Positions 8,409-21,375 are shown, numbered from the stretch's first letter. The stretch is 64,000 nt of DNA from an uncultured Erythrobacter sp. (GCA_947501005.1 CANMTU010000001.1:2070501-2134500), one strand, 5' to 3'. Program-made: numbers and translations. Notes: generated by a model not told the origin, from the sequence alone.

Positions 8409-9752
8409 ATGAGTAGCATAGCCATCGACATCAACGAGCAGCTCGGCGCCGAGATCAAGGCCATCGAGATCGCCCGCGCGGGCGACCGCAAACGGGGCAA
8501 TCGCGTGCGCGAGTGGTTCCTCAACCTGCCTTTGTTCGAGAAGGTCAGGACCGTCGGCACGCTGTTTTCCGGTTTTTCGGTCATGCTGGCGGTCATTGCA
8601 TTGCTCGGCCTGGTTTTCCCCGCATTCGCGGGTGCCGCCAAGGTCGGCGTCATCGCCGGGGCCTTGCTTGCCGTGCTGACCCGTTTCTGGACCGTCCGCG
8701 CGCTGCAAAACGATCTGATCGCGCCGTTCGAACGGGTCAAGACCGCCATGCAGACCCTGGCCGAGGGCAAGCGCGACATCAGTGTCGTCGGGACCGATCG
8801 CCCGGACGAGGTCGGCGATCTGGCTCGCGCGCTCGAACGGTTCCTTCAGGCCAGCCTCAAGCTCGATGAATTGTATGCCGCCCGCAAGGCGAGCGACCGG
8901 AAGAACCGCGAACAGCTGCTGGCGCTGGCCGCCGATTTTGAAAGCCGCATCGGCGAGGTCGTCAATGGGGTGGCCGCGGCATCCAGCCAGCTCAACGATA
9001 CCGCCTCGACCATGTCCGCCTCGGCCGATACCGCCTCGAACGAGGCCTCGGCCCTGGCCCGGGCAATGGACAAGGCGGCCGGCGGCGTGACCTCGGCGGC
9101 TTCGGCGTCGGACGAATTTGCCATGTCGATCGGGGAGATCAGCCGGCAGGCCGCCCATTCCGCCGAACTCGCGCGCAAGGCATCGGACGAGGCACGCGGG
9201 GCCGATGGAACGATCTCCGCCCTTTCGACCTCCGCCGAACAGGTCGGCCAGATCGTGGAGCTTATCCAGACCATCGCCCAGCGCACCAATCTGCTGGCCC
9301 TCAATGCCTCAATCGAGGCCGCGCGCGGCGGCGAGGCGGGCCGCGGTTTCGCCGTGGTGGCGAGCGAGGTCAAGGAACTCGCCGCGCAGACCAGCCGCGC
9401 GACCGAGGAAGTGGCCGAACAGATCCGGGCAATGCAGAACTCGACCAATGCGAGCGTGCGCGCCCTGCGTGCCGTGGGCGAACAGATCGGCCAGCTCGAG
9501 ACCACCGCCATCTCCATCGCCAGCGCGGTCGATCAGCAATCGGTCGCCGGGCAGGATCTGGCGCGCAGCATCGACCTCGCCGCGCGCAGCAGCGATGAGG
9601 TCGGCGCCCATGTCGAGCAACTGCGCGGAGCCAATCTCGCGACCGGCAGCGCCGCCTCGCAAGTGCTGAGTTCAGCCGGCGACCTCGAAATCCAGGCATC
9701 GACCCTGCGCAGCAAGGTAGCGGATTTCCTAGGCCATATCCGCGCCGCCTGA
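8409..9752 (+). CDS. Methyl-accepting chemotaxis protein without periplasmic domain
   Basis: A 447-residue chemoreceptor. About 45 cytoplasmic residues precede two closely spaced helices (about 48-70 and 76-95), so there is almost no periplasmic sensor. A HAMP-like segment ([18 protein letters not shown]) follows, and then the long coiled-coil signalling domain. Its hairpin tip is clear: [20 protein letters not shown] and [13 protein letters not shown]. It should bind CheA and CheW and be modified by CheR and CheB, all encoded just upstream. Such receptors usually sense membrane or intracellular cues. The gene closes the chemotaxis cluster and converges on the amidohydrolase gene 26 bp away. 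Confidence 0.92.
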   Translation: MSSIAIDINEQLGAEIKAIEIARAGDRKRGNRVREWFLNLPLFEKVRTVGTLFSGFSVMLAVIALLGLVFPAFAGAAKVGVIAGALLAVLTRFWTVRALQNDLIAPFERVKTAMQTLAEGKRDISVVGTDRPDEVGDLARALERFLQASLKLDELYAARKASDRKNREQLLALAADFESRIGEVVNGVAAASSQLNDTASTMSASADTASNEASALARAMDKAAGGVTSAASASDEFAMSIGEISRQAAHSAELARKASDEARGADGTISALSTSAEQVGQIVELIQTIAQRTNLLALNASIEAARGGEAGRGFAVVASEVKELAAQTSRATEEVAEQIRAMQNSTNASVRALRAVGEQIGQLETTAISIASAVDQQSVAGQDLARSIDLAARSSDEVGAHVEQLRGANLATGSAASQVLSSAGDLEIQASTLRSKVADFLGHIRAA

Positions 9753-9778
9753 CCGGCGGCGCGGCTGACCCCGGCGCC

Positions 9779-13114
<3,336 letters not shown>

Positions 13115-13299
13115 GGTGGCTCTCTCTCCTGAACGCGAATTGTCTGCCGGTTAGCGCAGGCCAGCCCGCTCGGCCAGATGCCCCGGCACATGGCGGTGGA
13201 TTTCCCCTTTGTGGGATATTGGCGGGAGCGCGACGAGCCGACTGTTCGGCCAACCCGGGGCCGCTTGCACGCGGCGGCGGATCGTGAAACAGCGCGCCG

Positions 13300-14382
13300 A
13301 TGGGATCGACCTTGCAGACCGGGCGCTCGGCAACAGGCGACGTGACGGTGTCGCGCGGGCCGAAGGCGCTCGATCTGCCGGTTCCCCTGCGCTTCGTGCA
13401 CATGGAACGGCCGGGCTGGCGTGAAGCGGTCGCGGCAGAGGATTTCGACGAATTGATGCAGGCCGACCCGGCCGCGCGCACCGCCTTCGCGCTGGGCGGC
13501 GACCTGTTGTGGACGGTGCAGACCTGGTGCCGCCTGCGCGGGGCAGGCTATGGCGGGATCGAGCTGGCGGCGCGCCCGGCCCCGGGCCGTATCAATCTGG
13601 CGAAGAGCAAGGTGTGGTCGCGGCTCGGCCGGCCGCGCGATTGCTTCGCCGTTTCCATCCAGGCCGATTACCCCCGGATAGCGTGGGCGCAATTCCACTT
13701 GCAACAGAACCGCGACCTGGTGGGGCCGAACGGCGCCTATCAAACGCTTTGGCCGCAAGCTGCCATCCTTCCGCGCGATCCCGCGCGGCGCGCGGTCCGG
13801 CGGGTCGGGTTTCTCGGCAAGGTGGGCGGCAACCTCGCGCTAGGCGAGGGGGAATGGACGCGCCTGCTGGCCGGCCATGGGTTGGAGTTCGTGGCCCGCC
13901 CGCCCGAGCGATGGCACGACTTTTCCGATATCGACATCGCGCTGGGCATCCGCGATTTCTCGCGCCGGCCCCATTCCTCCAAGCCGCCCAACAAGCTTCT
14001 CAACGCATGGCTCGCCGGGGTGCCGTTCGTCGGCGGCACGGATTCCGCCTTTCGCCAGGTCGGCACGCCGGAGGTGGATTACCTTCGCGCGGCGAGCCTT
14101 GACGAGGCGGTGGCGGCCCTGATCCGCCTGCGCGACGGTGCGGACCTGCGCGACCGAATGGTGGCGGCGGGGCGGCGGCAGGTCGCCGGCTTCACGGCGA
14201 AAGCCATCATTCGCGAGTGGGTGGCGAATTGCGAAGGGCCGATCGCGCGGCGATACCGCGAATGGGCGGCGAACCGGGGGAGAGAGGCGGTTCGCGGCCA
14301 TCTCACGGGCGCGGCGCAGGCTGCGCTCGACAGCGCGAAGGCAGTCGCTCGAACCCTCCTGCGGCGCGGATACGAGGAATGA
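13300..14382 (+). CDS. Glycosyltransferase-like protein
   Basis: A 360-residue soluble protein. The C-terminal half looks like the nucleotide-sugar domain of GT-B glycosyltransferases: SSKPPNKLLNAWLAGVPFVGGTDSAF followed by a region with PEVDYLRAASLDEAVAAL, the pattern seen where such enzymes bind sugar nucleotide, then LRDRMVAAGRRQVAGF. The N-terminal half is less familiar. The start is uncertain: the ATG at 13300 has a weak ribosome site, and a GTG at 13342 with AGGCGAC in front is an alternative. It overlaps the next gene, a flippase, by four bases, so the two are coupled. This places it in surface-polysaccharide synthesis. The specific sugar is unknown. Confidence 0.6.
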   Translation: MGSTLQTGRSATGDVTVSRGPKALDLPVPLRFVHMERPGWREAVAAEDFDELMQADPAARTAFALGGDLLWTVQTWCRLRGAGYGGIELAARPAPGRINLAKSKVWSRLGRPRDCFAVSIQADYPRIAWAQFHLQQNRDLVGPNGAYQTLWPQAAILPRDPARRAVRRVGFLGKVGGNLALGEGEWTRLLAGHGLEFVARPPERWHDFSDIDIALGIRDFSRRPHSSKPPNKLLNAWLAGVPFVGGTDSAFRQVGTPEVDYLRAASLDEAVAALIRLRDGADLRDRMVAAGRRQVAGFTAKAIIREWVANCEGPIARRYREWAANRGREAVRGHLTGAAQAALDSAKAVARTLLRRGYEE

Positions 14383-15746
14383 ACGGCGCCCGCCTGATGC
14401 GCGGCATCGGCGCCAACATGCTGAGCATCGCGACGCGCATCGCGGTGCAATTCGCGACCCTTCCGCTGTTGTTCGCGCACTGGGATGCCGGGCAGGTCGG
14501 CGTATGGCTGCTGATCTTCGCCCTCCCCGCTTATGTCGCGATCATCGGAACGGGCTTTGCCGGTGCCGGCGGGAGCGCGAGCATGACGGCAGCCCGGCGC
14601 GGCGACCGGGCGGATGCGCGCGACACCTTCGCCGCCGCATGGGTGGTGACGGCGGCGGGCACGGCGGTGCTTGCGGGCGTCTTCTTCCTCGCCGGGGAAC
14701 AGCTTGCCAGATGGCTCGGCGCGAATATGGCAGGAGCCGCGCGGCAAGACGTTACCGGCGCGCTCGGCTGGCTGGCGCTCTATATCCTCGCCTCGAGCCA
14801 GATGGCGATGGCCGACATCCCGTTCCGCGTCGCCGCGCGCTATCCCACGCATATCGTGCTGGCGAGCCTCGCCAATCTCGCCGAGATCGCGATCGTTGCC
14901 GTGGCCGTCGCACTGTCCGATGCGCTGAGCGACCTCGCAATGGCGCTCGCGCTGGCGCGCTGCGTTCTGGCCGCCGTCATTCTCCTCTATGCGCGCAGAG
15001 TTTGCCCGTGGCTGTTCGCGCGCGTGCCCGGCGGGGTCGGGTCGCATATTCGCGCGTTGGCCCGGCCGGCGATTGCCTTCATGGCGATGCCGGTGATCTT
15101 CGGGATCAACCTGCAAGGCTATCTGCTGCTCGTCGGCGCGCGTTACGGCGCGGCAGCGGCGGCGGCGTTCGCGGCGACCCGGGCGCTCACTAGGCTGCTC
15201 GACCTGTTCGCCAATCTCACTTTCGGCGTGCAGTATTACGAGAGCGGCTATCTCGACGGGGATCGGCGGGCTATGCAGCGCCGGATCCTGGCGACGATGA
15301 CATTGGTGGCGGGGATCGTGTCCCTCGTCTTTTCTGCCCTGCTGCTTGCGCTCGGCGGGTGGTTGCAAACGATCTACACCCTCGGCGAGACGCGGTTCGA
15401 TCCGCTGGTCGCCTTCATCCTGCTGTGTGCTGCGGCCTTGCGGGCCTTCGCCTCGGCGCCGGTGGCGGCGATCGCGGCGGAGAACCGGCATGCCCGGGTC
15501 ATCTCGATCTATCTTGCGGCAACGACGCTGTCGCTGGGCGCCGCTCTTGCCTTGTCGGCGGCGGGGGCGGCGCTTGCGGTCTGCCTCGTCGGCCTCGTGC
15601 TGGCCGAGGCGAGCCAGCTGGTCGCGGCGATGCGCGCCGCCCTGCGCGACCTCGATCTGGATTTGCGGGCGTTCCTCCGCTCGCTCCGTTCGCGCGAACG
15701 GCTCGCCGATCTGGCCGCGATGGCGCGCCTGTTGCTGCGCCGTTAG
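14379..15746 (+). CDS. Wzx-like polysaccharide flippase
   Basis: A 455-residue membrane protein with about 12-14 hydrophobic segments. It resembles the polysaccharide transport (PST)/Wzx branch of the MVF superfamily, which flips lipid-linked sugar repeat units across the inner membrane. The ATG at 14379 (MNGARLMRGIGANMLSIATR) overlaps the stop of the upstream gene. The first helices carry the common GxxxNxLS pattern, and a central VGARYGAAAAAAFAATRALTRL resembles the family's VGxxLGxxxvGxYsaa segment. Together with its neighbours it forms a small envelope-polysaccharide operon. MATE and Wzx proteins are distant relatives, but the context favours Wzx. Confidence 0.75.
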   Translation: MNGARLMRGIGANMLSIATRIAVQFATLPLLFAHWDAGQVGVWLLIFALPAYVAIIGTGFAGAGGSASMTAARRGDRADARDTFAAAWVVTAAGTAVLAGVFFLAGEQLARWLGANMAGAARQDVTGALGWLALYILASSQMAMADIPFRVAARYPTHIVLASLANLAEIAIVAVAVALSDALSDLAMALALARCVLAAVILLYARRVCPWLFARVPGGVGSHIRALARPAIAFMAMPVIFGINLQGYLLLVGARYGAAAAAAFAATRALTRLLDLFANLTFGVQYYESGYLDGDRRAMQRRILATMTLVAGIVSLVFSALLLALGGWLQTIYTLGETRFDPLVAFILLCAAALRAFASAPVAAIAAENRHARVISIYLAATTLSLGAALALSAAGAALAVCLVGLVLAEASQLVAAMRAALRDLDLDLRAFLRSLRSRERLADLAAMARLLLRR

Positions 15747-15818
15747 GCGCTTGCCCGCCGGGGGCAAGGTAGGATAACCGCAAGGCGCGCCCGCCATTGC
15801 CGCCGCCGGATTCTTGCC

Positions 15819-17195
15819 GTGTACGATTTCATTCTTGCCGCCTCCTGCGTGCTGTTCGGCGCGGTCTCGCTCATTCTCGTGCGCAGGAAAGCGGCCAGCC
15901 TGTATCACCCGGCGACCGTCTATCTGGTGTTTCACGGCTTCGTGTTCGTGATCCGACCCTTGGTCGCCCGCTGGTACGGGTTCGATTTCGTCTATCGGCT
16001 GTACGAGTTCCAGCCCTCGCCAACCGACAGGATCACCGTGATCCTCGCCGCCAATCTGGCGATGCTGGTCTTCGTCGGTGTAAGCCTTGCCCTCGCCCGC
16101 CGGCCCGTCGCATCGCGGCCGGAACGGCAGGACGAGGATGCGCGGCGGACCCTGTTCTGGCCGATCGTTCTGACTGCCGGGCTGCTCAGCCCGCTGGCGC
16201 TTTATTCCCAGCTCGCCAACTGGGACCGGCGGGTCGGCAATTTTACCGGCATGATCCGCGATGCGGCGTCGGGCAACATGATCAACCTGGAAAGCAATGG
16301 CTGGTTCACCGACAGTGCGTTGATGTTGGCGCCGATCGCGGTGCTGCTGGTCTGGCTCTCGCGCTATCGCTGGTGGGGCTGGGCCTGTTTCGCCGTGTTC
16401 GCTGTCCTGCAGGCGGGAACGGGCACGCGGCAGGCGATCATCTTCGCAGTCGCCGCGGTCGGCATCACCTTCCTGCTCGAACGCGGGCGGCGCTGGTTCG
16501 ACTGGCGCGCCGTCGCTCTCGGCCTCGTCGCCGCGATCGCCTTCAACCAGATCGTGATCGACCGGGGGAGCGCGGTGCGGGCCTTCGTGACCGGGGAGGC
16601 GGAACCAATAGCCATGGCCGAAGAGGACCTCGACCCGCTGGAGCATATGGACTTCGCGAACATGGAGTATTTCGAATACATCGTATACGCCGTGCCGCAG
16701 CGCACCGGCACGTACGATTACTTCGCCCATATGCTTCAGATATTGACCGAACCCGTGCCGCGCGCCCTGTGGCCGGGCAAGCCAACGGGATCGCCGGTAC
16801 AGATGTTCTCGCTATGGGATTACGGCAAACCGAACGGCATGACCGCCTCGATGCCCGGCATGGGCTGGATGAGCCTGGGCTATCCCGGCGTCGCGATCCA
16901 GGCGGCGATCTTCGCGCTGATCTTCGGGTTCGCCTATCGCGCCCTGCTGGTGAACCGGGGCGGGCCGATGGCACGGATCGGTTATGCGCTGGCGATGGGC
17001 ATTTCGCTGATCGGGTTTCGCGACGGGACGCTGCTGACCCTGCTGCGGCTGGTGCCGTTCTATTTCGGGCCGCTGCTGCTCGTCGCCGTCTTCGCCCGCG
17101 CAGGCAGAGTGGGCCACGCGCCCGGCGACTTCGGCCATGCAATCGGCACCACCCCCGCCGACCGGCGTCGTGCCCTGGCCGCGCGCATGCCTTAA
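15819..17195 (+). CDS. O-antigen polymerase-like membrane protein (Wzy/EpsG-like)
   Basis: A 458-residue protein with about ten to twelve hydrophobic segments and a long non-membrane loop at about 245-325 containing charged residues and aromatics (EEDLDPLEHMDFANMEYFEY). This layout, together with the ARAAxxxG-type TGTRQAIIF motif following a helix, is typical of oligosaccharide repeat-unit polymerases and O-antigen ligases. It starts with GTG at 15819, and no strong ribosome site is seen. It follows the flippase by 72 bp in the same direction, so a role in polymerising the flipped repeat units is likely. Sequence similarity in this family is weak, so the call rests on topology and context. 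Confidence 0.6.
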   Translation: MYDFILAASCVLFGAVSLILVRRKAASLYHPATVYLVFHGFVFVIRPLVARWYGFDFVYRLYEFQPSPTDRITVILAANLAMLVFVGVSLALARRPVASRPERQDEDARRTLFWPIVLTAGLLSPLALYSQLANWDRRVGNFTGMIRDAASGNMINLESNGWFTDSALMLAPIAVLLVWLSRYRWWGWACFAVFAVLQAGTGTRQAIIFAVAAVGITFLLERGRRWFDWRAVALGLVAAIAFNQIVIDRGSAVRAFVTGEAEPIAMAEEDLDPLEHMDFANMEYFEYIVYAVPQRTGTYDYFAHMLQILTEPVPRALWPGKPTGSPVQMFSLWDYGKPNGMTASMPGMGWMSLGYPGVAIQAAIFALIFGFAYRALLVNRGGPMARIGYALAMGISLIGFRDGTLLTLLRLVPFYFGPLLLVAVFARAGRVGHAPGDFGHAIGTTPADRRRALAARMP

Positions 17196-17280
17196 GCGAA
17201 AATCGGTTGCACAGGAAAACGGAACACTGGCACCCGCACCCGCCTTGCTGTAGGCATGGAGCAAAAGAGAGAGGAAGCAG

Positions 17281-18783
17281 ATGCGTTCACAGGCGACCGA
17301 TTACGATGTCCTGATCGTGGGGGCGGGGATTTCGGGTATCGGCATGGCCGCCCATCTGACCAGCAAGGTCCCCGATTGCAGCTACGCCGTCGCCGAACGG
17401 CGCGCCGACCTTGGCGGCACGTGGGACCTGTTCCGTTATCCCGGCGTCCGCTCCGACAGCGACATGCACACGCTGGGCTTCGAATTCGAACCCTGGAAGC
17501 ACGAGAAGTCCATCGCCGACGGGGAAGCGATCCTCGAATATCTCGAACGTATCGTCGATGAACGCGACATCCGCCGGCACATCCGTTTCTCCCACAAGGT
17601 CATCGCCGCCGACTGGCGCGAGGCGGATGCGCGCTGGCACGTCACCCTCGAAAACGCGGAAGGGGAACGCAAGCTGCTGACGGCGCGGTTCCTCTATCTG
17701 GGCTCGGGCTATTACGACTATGACGAGGCCTACGATCCCGGCTTCGATTTCGGCGCGTTCGAGGGGCAGGTGGTTCATCCGCAATTCTGGCCGGACGATC
17801 TCGATTACGCGGGCAAGCAGGTCGTGGTGATCGGATCTGGCGCCACCGCGGTGACGATCGTGCCGTCGATGGCGGACAAGGCCGCGAAGGTCACCATGCT
17901 GCAGCGCACGCCGACCTGGATGTTCGGCCGCCCCGCCAAGGACAAAATCGCCAATTTCCTGCGCAAGATTCTGCCCGAGGAACTGGCCTACCGCATCACC
18001 CGCTGGAAGAACGTGAAGATGCAGGACTTCACGTTCAAACGCGCGCGGACCAAGCCCGACAAGATCAAGGAGGCGCTCTACAAGCATATCGAGAACGCCC
18101 TCGGCCCGGATTACGACCGTGCCGCCTTCACCCCGCCCTACGATCCGTGGGATCAGCGCCTGTGCCTCGTGCCGGACGACGATCTGTTCGAGGCGATCAG
18201 ACAGGGCCGGGCAGATATCAAGACCGGCCATATCGCCGCGTTCGAGAAGGGCGGCGTGCGGCTGAAGGACGGGGGGTTCCTGCCCGCCGATATCGTCGTC
18301 ACGGCGACCGGGCTGAAACTGGCGGTCGCCGGCAAGATCGCCGTGTCGATGGAAGGGCGCCCGGTCGATTTCTCCGAGCATTTCTACTACAAGGGCTGCA
18401 TGTTCTCGAACATTCCGAACCTTGCGGTGGTGTTTGGATATCTCAATGCCAGCTGGACCCTGCGCGCGGATCTCAATTCGGATTACGTCTGCCGCGTCCT
18501 GCGCGAGATGAAACGGCGCGGGGCCGATATCGCGGTGCCGGTGCTGGCCGAGGATCACGGGCTGGAAGAGGACGACATCTTCGATTTCTCGTCCGGCTAT
18601 ATACAGCGGGCCAAGCATATCATGCCGAAAAGCGCGATGCGTTACCCCTGGCGGCTCAACCAGGAATACGTGGTCGATCGCAAGCGCCTGCGCGCCGATC
18701 CGGTGGATGACGGCATCCTCGAACTACGCCCCGCCTCCCGCGCCGAGGAACGCGAGGATCGCCAGCGGCAGGCTGCGCTGTAG
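17281..18783 (+). CDS. Flavin-containing monooxygenase (Baeyer-Villiger type, EthA-like)
   Basis: A 500-residue FAD- and NADPH-dependent oxygenase. The N-terminal FAD-binding motif is GAGISG (14-19), followed by the LGGTWDLFRYPGVRSD stretch typical of these enzymes. The Baeyer-Villiger fingerprint appears as FEGQVVHPQFWPDD, and a second Rossmann motif VIGSGATAV (NADPH) follows. TATGLKL near residue 340 is the usual linker motif. The family oxidises ketones, thioamides or sulfides; EthA of mycobacteria is a well-known relative. The ATG at 17281 has a purine-rich ribosome site (AGAGAGGAAG). It runs with the CinA-like gene downstream but shows no clear pathway partner. Confidence 0.88.
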   Translation: MRSQATDYDVLIVGAGISGIGMAAHLTSKVPDCSYAVAERRADLGGTWDLFRYPGVRSDSDMHTLGFEFEPWKHEKSIADGEAILEYLERIVDERDIRRHIRFSHKVIAADWREADARWHVTLENAEGERKLLTARFLYLGSGYYDYDEAYDPGFDFGAFEGQVVHPQFWPDDLDYAGKQVVVIGSGATAVTIVPSMADKAAKVTMLQRTPTWMFGRPAKDKIANFLRKILPEELAYRITRWKNVKMQDFTFKRARTKPDKIKEALYKHIENALGPDYDRAAFTPPYDPWDQRLCLVPDDDLFEAIRQGRADIKTGHIAAFEKGGVRLKDGGFLPADIVVTATGLKLAVAGKIAVSMEGRPVDFSEHFYYKGCMFSNIPNLAVVFGYLNASWTLRADLNSDYVCRVLREMKRRGADIAVPVLAEDHGLEEDDIFDFSSGYIQRAKHIMPKSAMRYPWRLNQEYVVDRKRLRADPVDDGILELRPASRAEEREDRQRQAAL

Positions 18784-18815
18784 CTTTCCGGCGCCGCGCG
18801 ATCTAACGCTTTTCC

Positions 18816-19577
18816 ATGAGCAATCCGCAACGCATCTACACCGCCGGCCTTATCGTCATCGGCGATGAAATCCTGTCCGGCCGCACGCACGACCGGAACA
18901 TCGCCCAGGTCGCCAGCTGGTTGCAGGTGCAGGGCATCCGCCTGGCCGAGGTGCGCGTCGTGGCCGACGTGGAGGACCGCATCGTCGAGGCGGTCAACGC
19001 CTTGCGCGCGGCGAACGATTATCTCTTCACCACCGGCGGCATCGGCCCGACGCATGACGACATCACGGTGGACGCGGTCGCCAAGGCGCTTGGCGTGCCA
19101 GTGGTCGTCCATCCCGAAGCGCGCGCGATCCTCGAACGCTACTATGCCGACAAGGGCGGCGTGAACGAAGGGCGGCTGCGCATGGCCCGCGTGCCCGAAG
19201 GCGCCGAACTGATCCCCAACCGGATGAGCGGGGCGCCCGGCATCAGGATCGGCAATCTGCACCTCATGGCCGGGGTGCCGCACATCACCGCCGGCATGCT
19301 CGACGCACTGACCGGCACGCTGGAAGGCGGCGCGCCGCTCCTGTCCGAAACGGTCGGCGGGTTCATCCCCGAAAGCGAGATCTCCACCCTGCTGCGCGAG
19401 TGCGAGAAGCGGCATGCGGACTGCCAGATCGGCAGCTATCCCTTCTTCCGCGAAGGCAAGGTGGGCGCGAACTTCGTCGTCCGTTCGACCGAACGGGGCG
19501 CACTCGATGCGTGCATGGCCGATCTGTGCGACGGCCTGCGGGACGCGGGATACGCCTATACCGAGGGCGGCATCTAA
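18816..19577 (+). CDS. Competence/damage-inducible protein A-like (molybdopterin-binding fold)
   Basis: A 253-residue protein with the MoCF-biosynthesis fold that opens CinA proteins: VIGDEILSGRTHDRN near residue 11, the VVADVEDRI segment, and TTGGIGPTHDDIT, which is the nucleotide- or pterin-binding loop of the family. The C-terminal nicotinamide-nucleotide amidase domain of full-length CinA is absent; short versions like this are common in sphingomonads. In related proteins the domain acts as an ADP-ribose pyrophosphatase, but the role here is not established. The ATG at 18816 lies 32 bp after the monooxygenase stop. Confidence 0.85.
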   Translation: MSNPQRIYTAGLIVIGDEILSGRTHDRNIAQVASWLQVQGIRLAEVRVVADVEDRIVEAVNALRAANDYLFTTGGIGPTHDDITVDAVAKALGVPVVVHPEARAILERYYADKGGVNEGRLRMARVPEGAELIPNRMSGAPGIRIGNLHLMAGVPHITAGMLDALTGTLEGGAPLLSETVGGFIPESEISTLLRECEKRHADCQIGSYPFFREGKVGANFVVRSTERGALDACMADLCDGLRDAGYAYTEGGI

Positions 19578-19681
19578 GGCGCTCCTTAGTTAAGGCGTAA
19601 TGCCGTGAAGCCGGCCCCGGTTGCCGTGGGGATCGGATGGCATTTCTGCTGGGTGCGTTCTCCTAAACCCTTCATGGCCGG

Positions 19682-19912
19682 CTGAAGAAAGCCAAGGCGA
19701 GGATTGGCGAACTCGAAGCCACGCCGCGTGACCAGGCCTATCGCGATGCCGCTGTTAGATGGCGGCTCGGATCGCTCGCCCTGAGCCTAACCATGAAGGT
19801 CTCGTTCGAGCTGGCGGGGCTGGAAGGACAGGTCCTCATCGCGCACGGAGTCAGCCTGATCGCGATCGGCTGGTTCTACTCTTGCCAATTAAGGGGCCGC
19901 ACCGTCGCCTAG
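19682..19912 (+). pseudogene. Possible frameshifted small membrane-protein gene
   Basis: An open stretch reads about 76 codons: a charged start LKKAKARIGELEA, then the hydrophobic segment VLIAHGVSLIAIGWFYS, ending at TAG 19910-19912. It has no good in-frame start, because an ATG at 19676 is followed at once by a stop in its own frame (ATG GCC GGC TGA). One extra base there would give M-A-R-L-K-K-A and restore a complete coiled-coil plus membrane-helix protein of about 78 residues. Alternatively a 40-codon ORF from ATG 19793 is used, or it is not a gene. It converges on the 59-residue gene, and their stop codons share the CTAG at 19909-19912. The remaining 19578-19681 and 20089-20168 hold nothing I can name. 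Confidence 0.35.
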
Positions 19913-20088
19913 AGGTCCATATTGCCGTGATGATCGGTCTCGATGTCCCGGCGCAGGTCACGCGCACCCTGCTCCGCCTCGCGGTCGGTCGTCGTGCTGG
20001 TGCCGCGATTGCGCGCCAATGCCCACACGATCGCCGCGATCAGCAAAGCGGGGCCAAGAATGTAGAGGATCGGTACTAGGTCGTCCAT
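19909..20088 (-). CDS. Small single-helix membrane protein (59 aa)
   Basis: The reverse strand encodes [20 protein letters not shown] followed by [10 protein letters not shown], then a polar, charged tail rich in Asp, Glu, Arg and His. A single N-terminal membrane helix (about 4-24) followed by a basic residue cluster predicts an anchored protein with a cytoplasmic tail. The ribosome site is good: AAGGGA about 9 nt before the ATG at 20088. It is too short for most gene finders. I do not recognise a named family. It lies just downstream of the rplA terminator on the same strand and so probably has its own promoter. Confidence 0.65.
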   Translation of the reverse strand: MDDLVPILYILGPALLIAAIVWALARNRGTSTTTDREAEQGARDLRRDIETDHHGNMDL

Positions 20089-20168
20089 TTGCGGTAATCC
20101 CTTCGGGTTCTTGCTCCATCAACGCCCGGGACGGCGCATCTTTCCGCCGCGACTGCACATCCATGCAC

Positions 20169-20205
20169 AAAGGGCCGACGGTTTCCCGCCGGCCCTTCGC
20201 GTTTT
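20169..20205 (-). terminator. Rho-independent terminator of rplKA (bidirectional shape)
   Basis: A 10-bp stem (GGGCCGACGG at 20172-20181 and CCGCCGGCCC at 20186-20195). Read on the minus strand, the one imperfect pair is a G-U wobble and the loop is a GAAA tetraloop, so the RNA structure is best in the rplA direction, 27 bp after its stop. On the plus strand the same pair is an A-C mismatch, but a TTTTT run follows, so it may also stop plus-strand transcripts. Confidence 0.75.
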
Positions 20206-20221
20206 TCGGTTGTAAAAGACT

Positions 20222-20914
20222 TCAGGCGCCTTCGACCTCCGCGAGATCGAGCTTGAGGCCCGGCCCCATCGAACTCGTCAGCGTGATCTTGCGAACATAC
20301 TTGCCCTTCGAACCGGTCGGCTTGGCCTTCACTACTGCGTCGGTCAGCGCCTTGAAGTTCGCCTTGATCGCCGCATCGTCGAAGCTCAGCTTGCCGAGGC
20401 CCGAATGGATGATGCCCTGCTTTTCCACACGGAACTCCACCTGGCCAGCCTTGGCATCCTTCACCGCCTGCTCGACATTCGGGGTCACCGTGCCGAGCTT
20501 GGGGTTCGGCATCAGGCCCTTGGGGCCGAGCAGCTTGCCCAGACGGCCGACAACGCCCATCATGTCCGGGGTGGCGATGATGCGGTCGTAATCGACATTG
20601 CCGTTCTGCATGTCTTCCATGAGGTCTTCGGCGCCGACCTTGTCGGCCCCGGCGGCGGTCGCCTTCTCGGCATTGTCGCCGCGCGCGAACACCGCGACCT
20701 TCACGTCCTTGCCCGTGCCGCTCGGCAGCGAGACCATGCCGCGCACCTGCTGATCGGCGTGGCGCGGATCGACGCCGAGGTTCATCGCGACCTCGACCGT
20801 CTCATCGAACTTCGACTTGTGCTCGCGCAGCATGGCGAGCGCTTCGTCGACCGTGTACAGCTTCTCGTTATCGAGCTGGCTGCGGACCTGTTCTTTTTTC
20901 GTCTGCTTGACCAT
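20222..20914 (-). CDS. rplA: 50S ribosomal protein L1
   Basis: A 230-residue ribosomal protein with the normal L1 length. Recognisable blocks are [25 protein letters not shown] near 35-60, [15 protein letters not shown], and the C-terminal half with [11 protein letters not shown] and [20 protein letters not shown]1 forms the stalk at the ribosomal E site and by family knowledge represses its own operon by binding the leader mRNA. It starts 4 bp after the rplK stop, so the two are co-translated, and it is followed by a clear terminator. Confidence 0.98.
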   Translation of the reverse strand: MVKQTKKEQVRSQLDNEKLYTVDEALAMLREHKSKFDETVEVAMNLGVDPRHADQQVRGMVSLPSGTGKDVKVAVFARGDNAEKATAAGADKVGAEDLMEDMQNGNVDYDRIIATPDMMGVVGRLGKLLGPKGLMPNPKLGTVTPNVEQAVKDAKAGQVEFRVEKQGIIHSGLGKLSFDDAAIKANFKALTDAVVKAKPTGSKGKYVRKITLTSSMGPGLKLDLAEVEGA

Positions 20915-20918
20915 CGTC

Positions 20919-21350
20919 TCAGCCCTCCACCACTTCGAGGCCCATCGAACGGGCGGACCCGGCGATGATCTTCATGGCCTGATCGACATCGTTCGCGTTG
21001 AGATCGGCCATCTTGGCCTCCGCGATTTCCTTCACCTGGCTGGCCTTGATGGTTCCGGCCGAAACCTTGCCCGGCTCCTTCGAGCCTGACTTCAGCTTGG
21101 CGGCCTTCTTCAGGTAGAACGAAGCGGGCGGCGTCTTGGTGACGAAGGTGAACGAGCGATCGGCATAGACGGTGATGACCGTCGGGATCGGCGCGCTCTT
21201 TTCGAGGTCCTGCGTGGCGGCATTGAACGCCTTACAGAATTCCATGATGTTCACGCCGCGCTGACCCAGTGCCGGGCCGATCGGGGGCGAGGGGTTGGCG
21301 GTGCCGGCGGGCACCTGCAACTTGATGTAACCGGTAATCTTCTTGGCCAC
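20919..21350 (-). CDS. rplK: 50S ribosomal protein L11
   Basis: A 143-residue L11. The proline-rich N-terminus ([28 protein letters not shown]) binds thiostrepton-type drugs and L7/L12 partners in relatives. The C-terminal half carries [22 protein letters not shown] and binds the GTPase-centre rRNA. The start is GTG at 21350, preceded by a near-perfect Shine-Dalgarno AAAGGAGG with 5-nt spacing. It forms an operon with rplA. It is separated from nusG by an opposite-strand acyltransferase, which is not the usual order. Confidence 0.98.
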   Translation of the reverse strand: MAKKITGYIKLQVPAGTANPSPPIGPALGQRGVNIMEFCKAFNAATQDLEKSAPIPTVITVYADRSFTFVTKTPPASFYLKKAAKLKSGSKEPGKVSAGTIKASQVKEIAEAKMADLNANDVDQAMKIIAGSARSMGLEVVEG

Positions 21351-21375
21351 GAGGGCCTCCTTTCACACTGTTCCG

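Noticed and set aside
14079-16730. 883-codon open frame antisense to the flippase and polymerase genes
   Set aside because: Low-complexity Arg/Gln/Glu composition and overlap with three clear membrane-protein genes.
17226-17250. GGAAC at 17221 as an EcfG promoter of the monooxygenase
   Set aside because: No CGTT at the proper distance.
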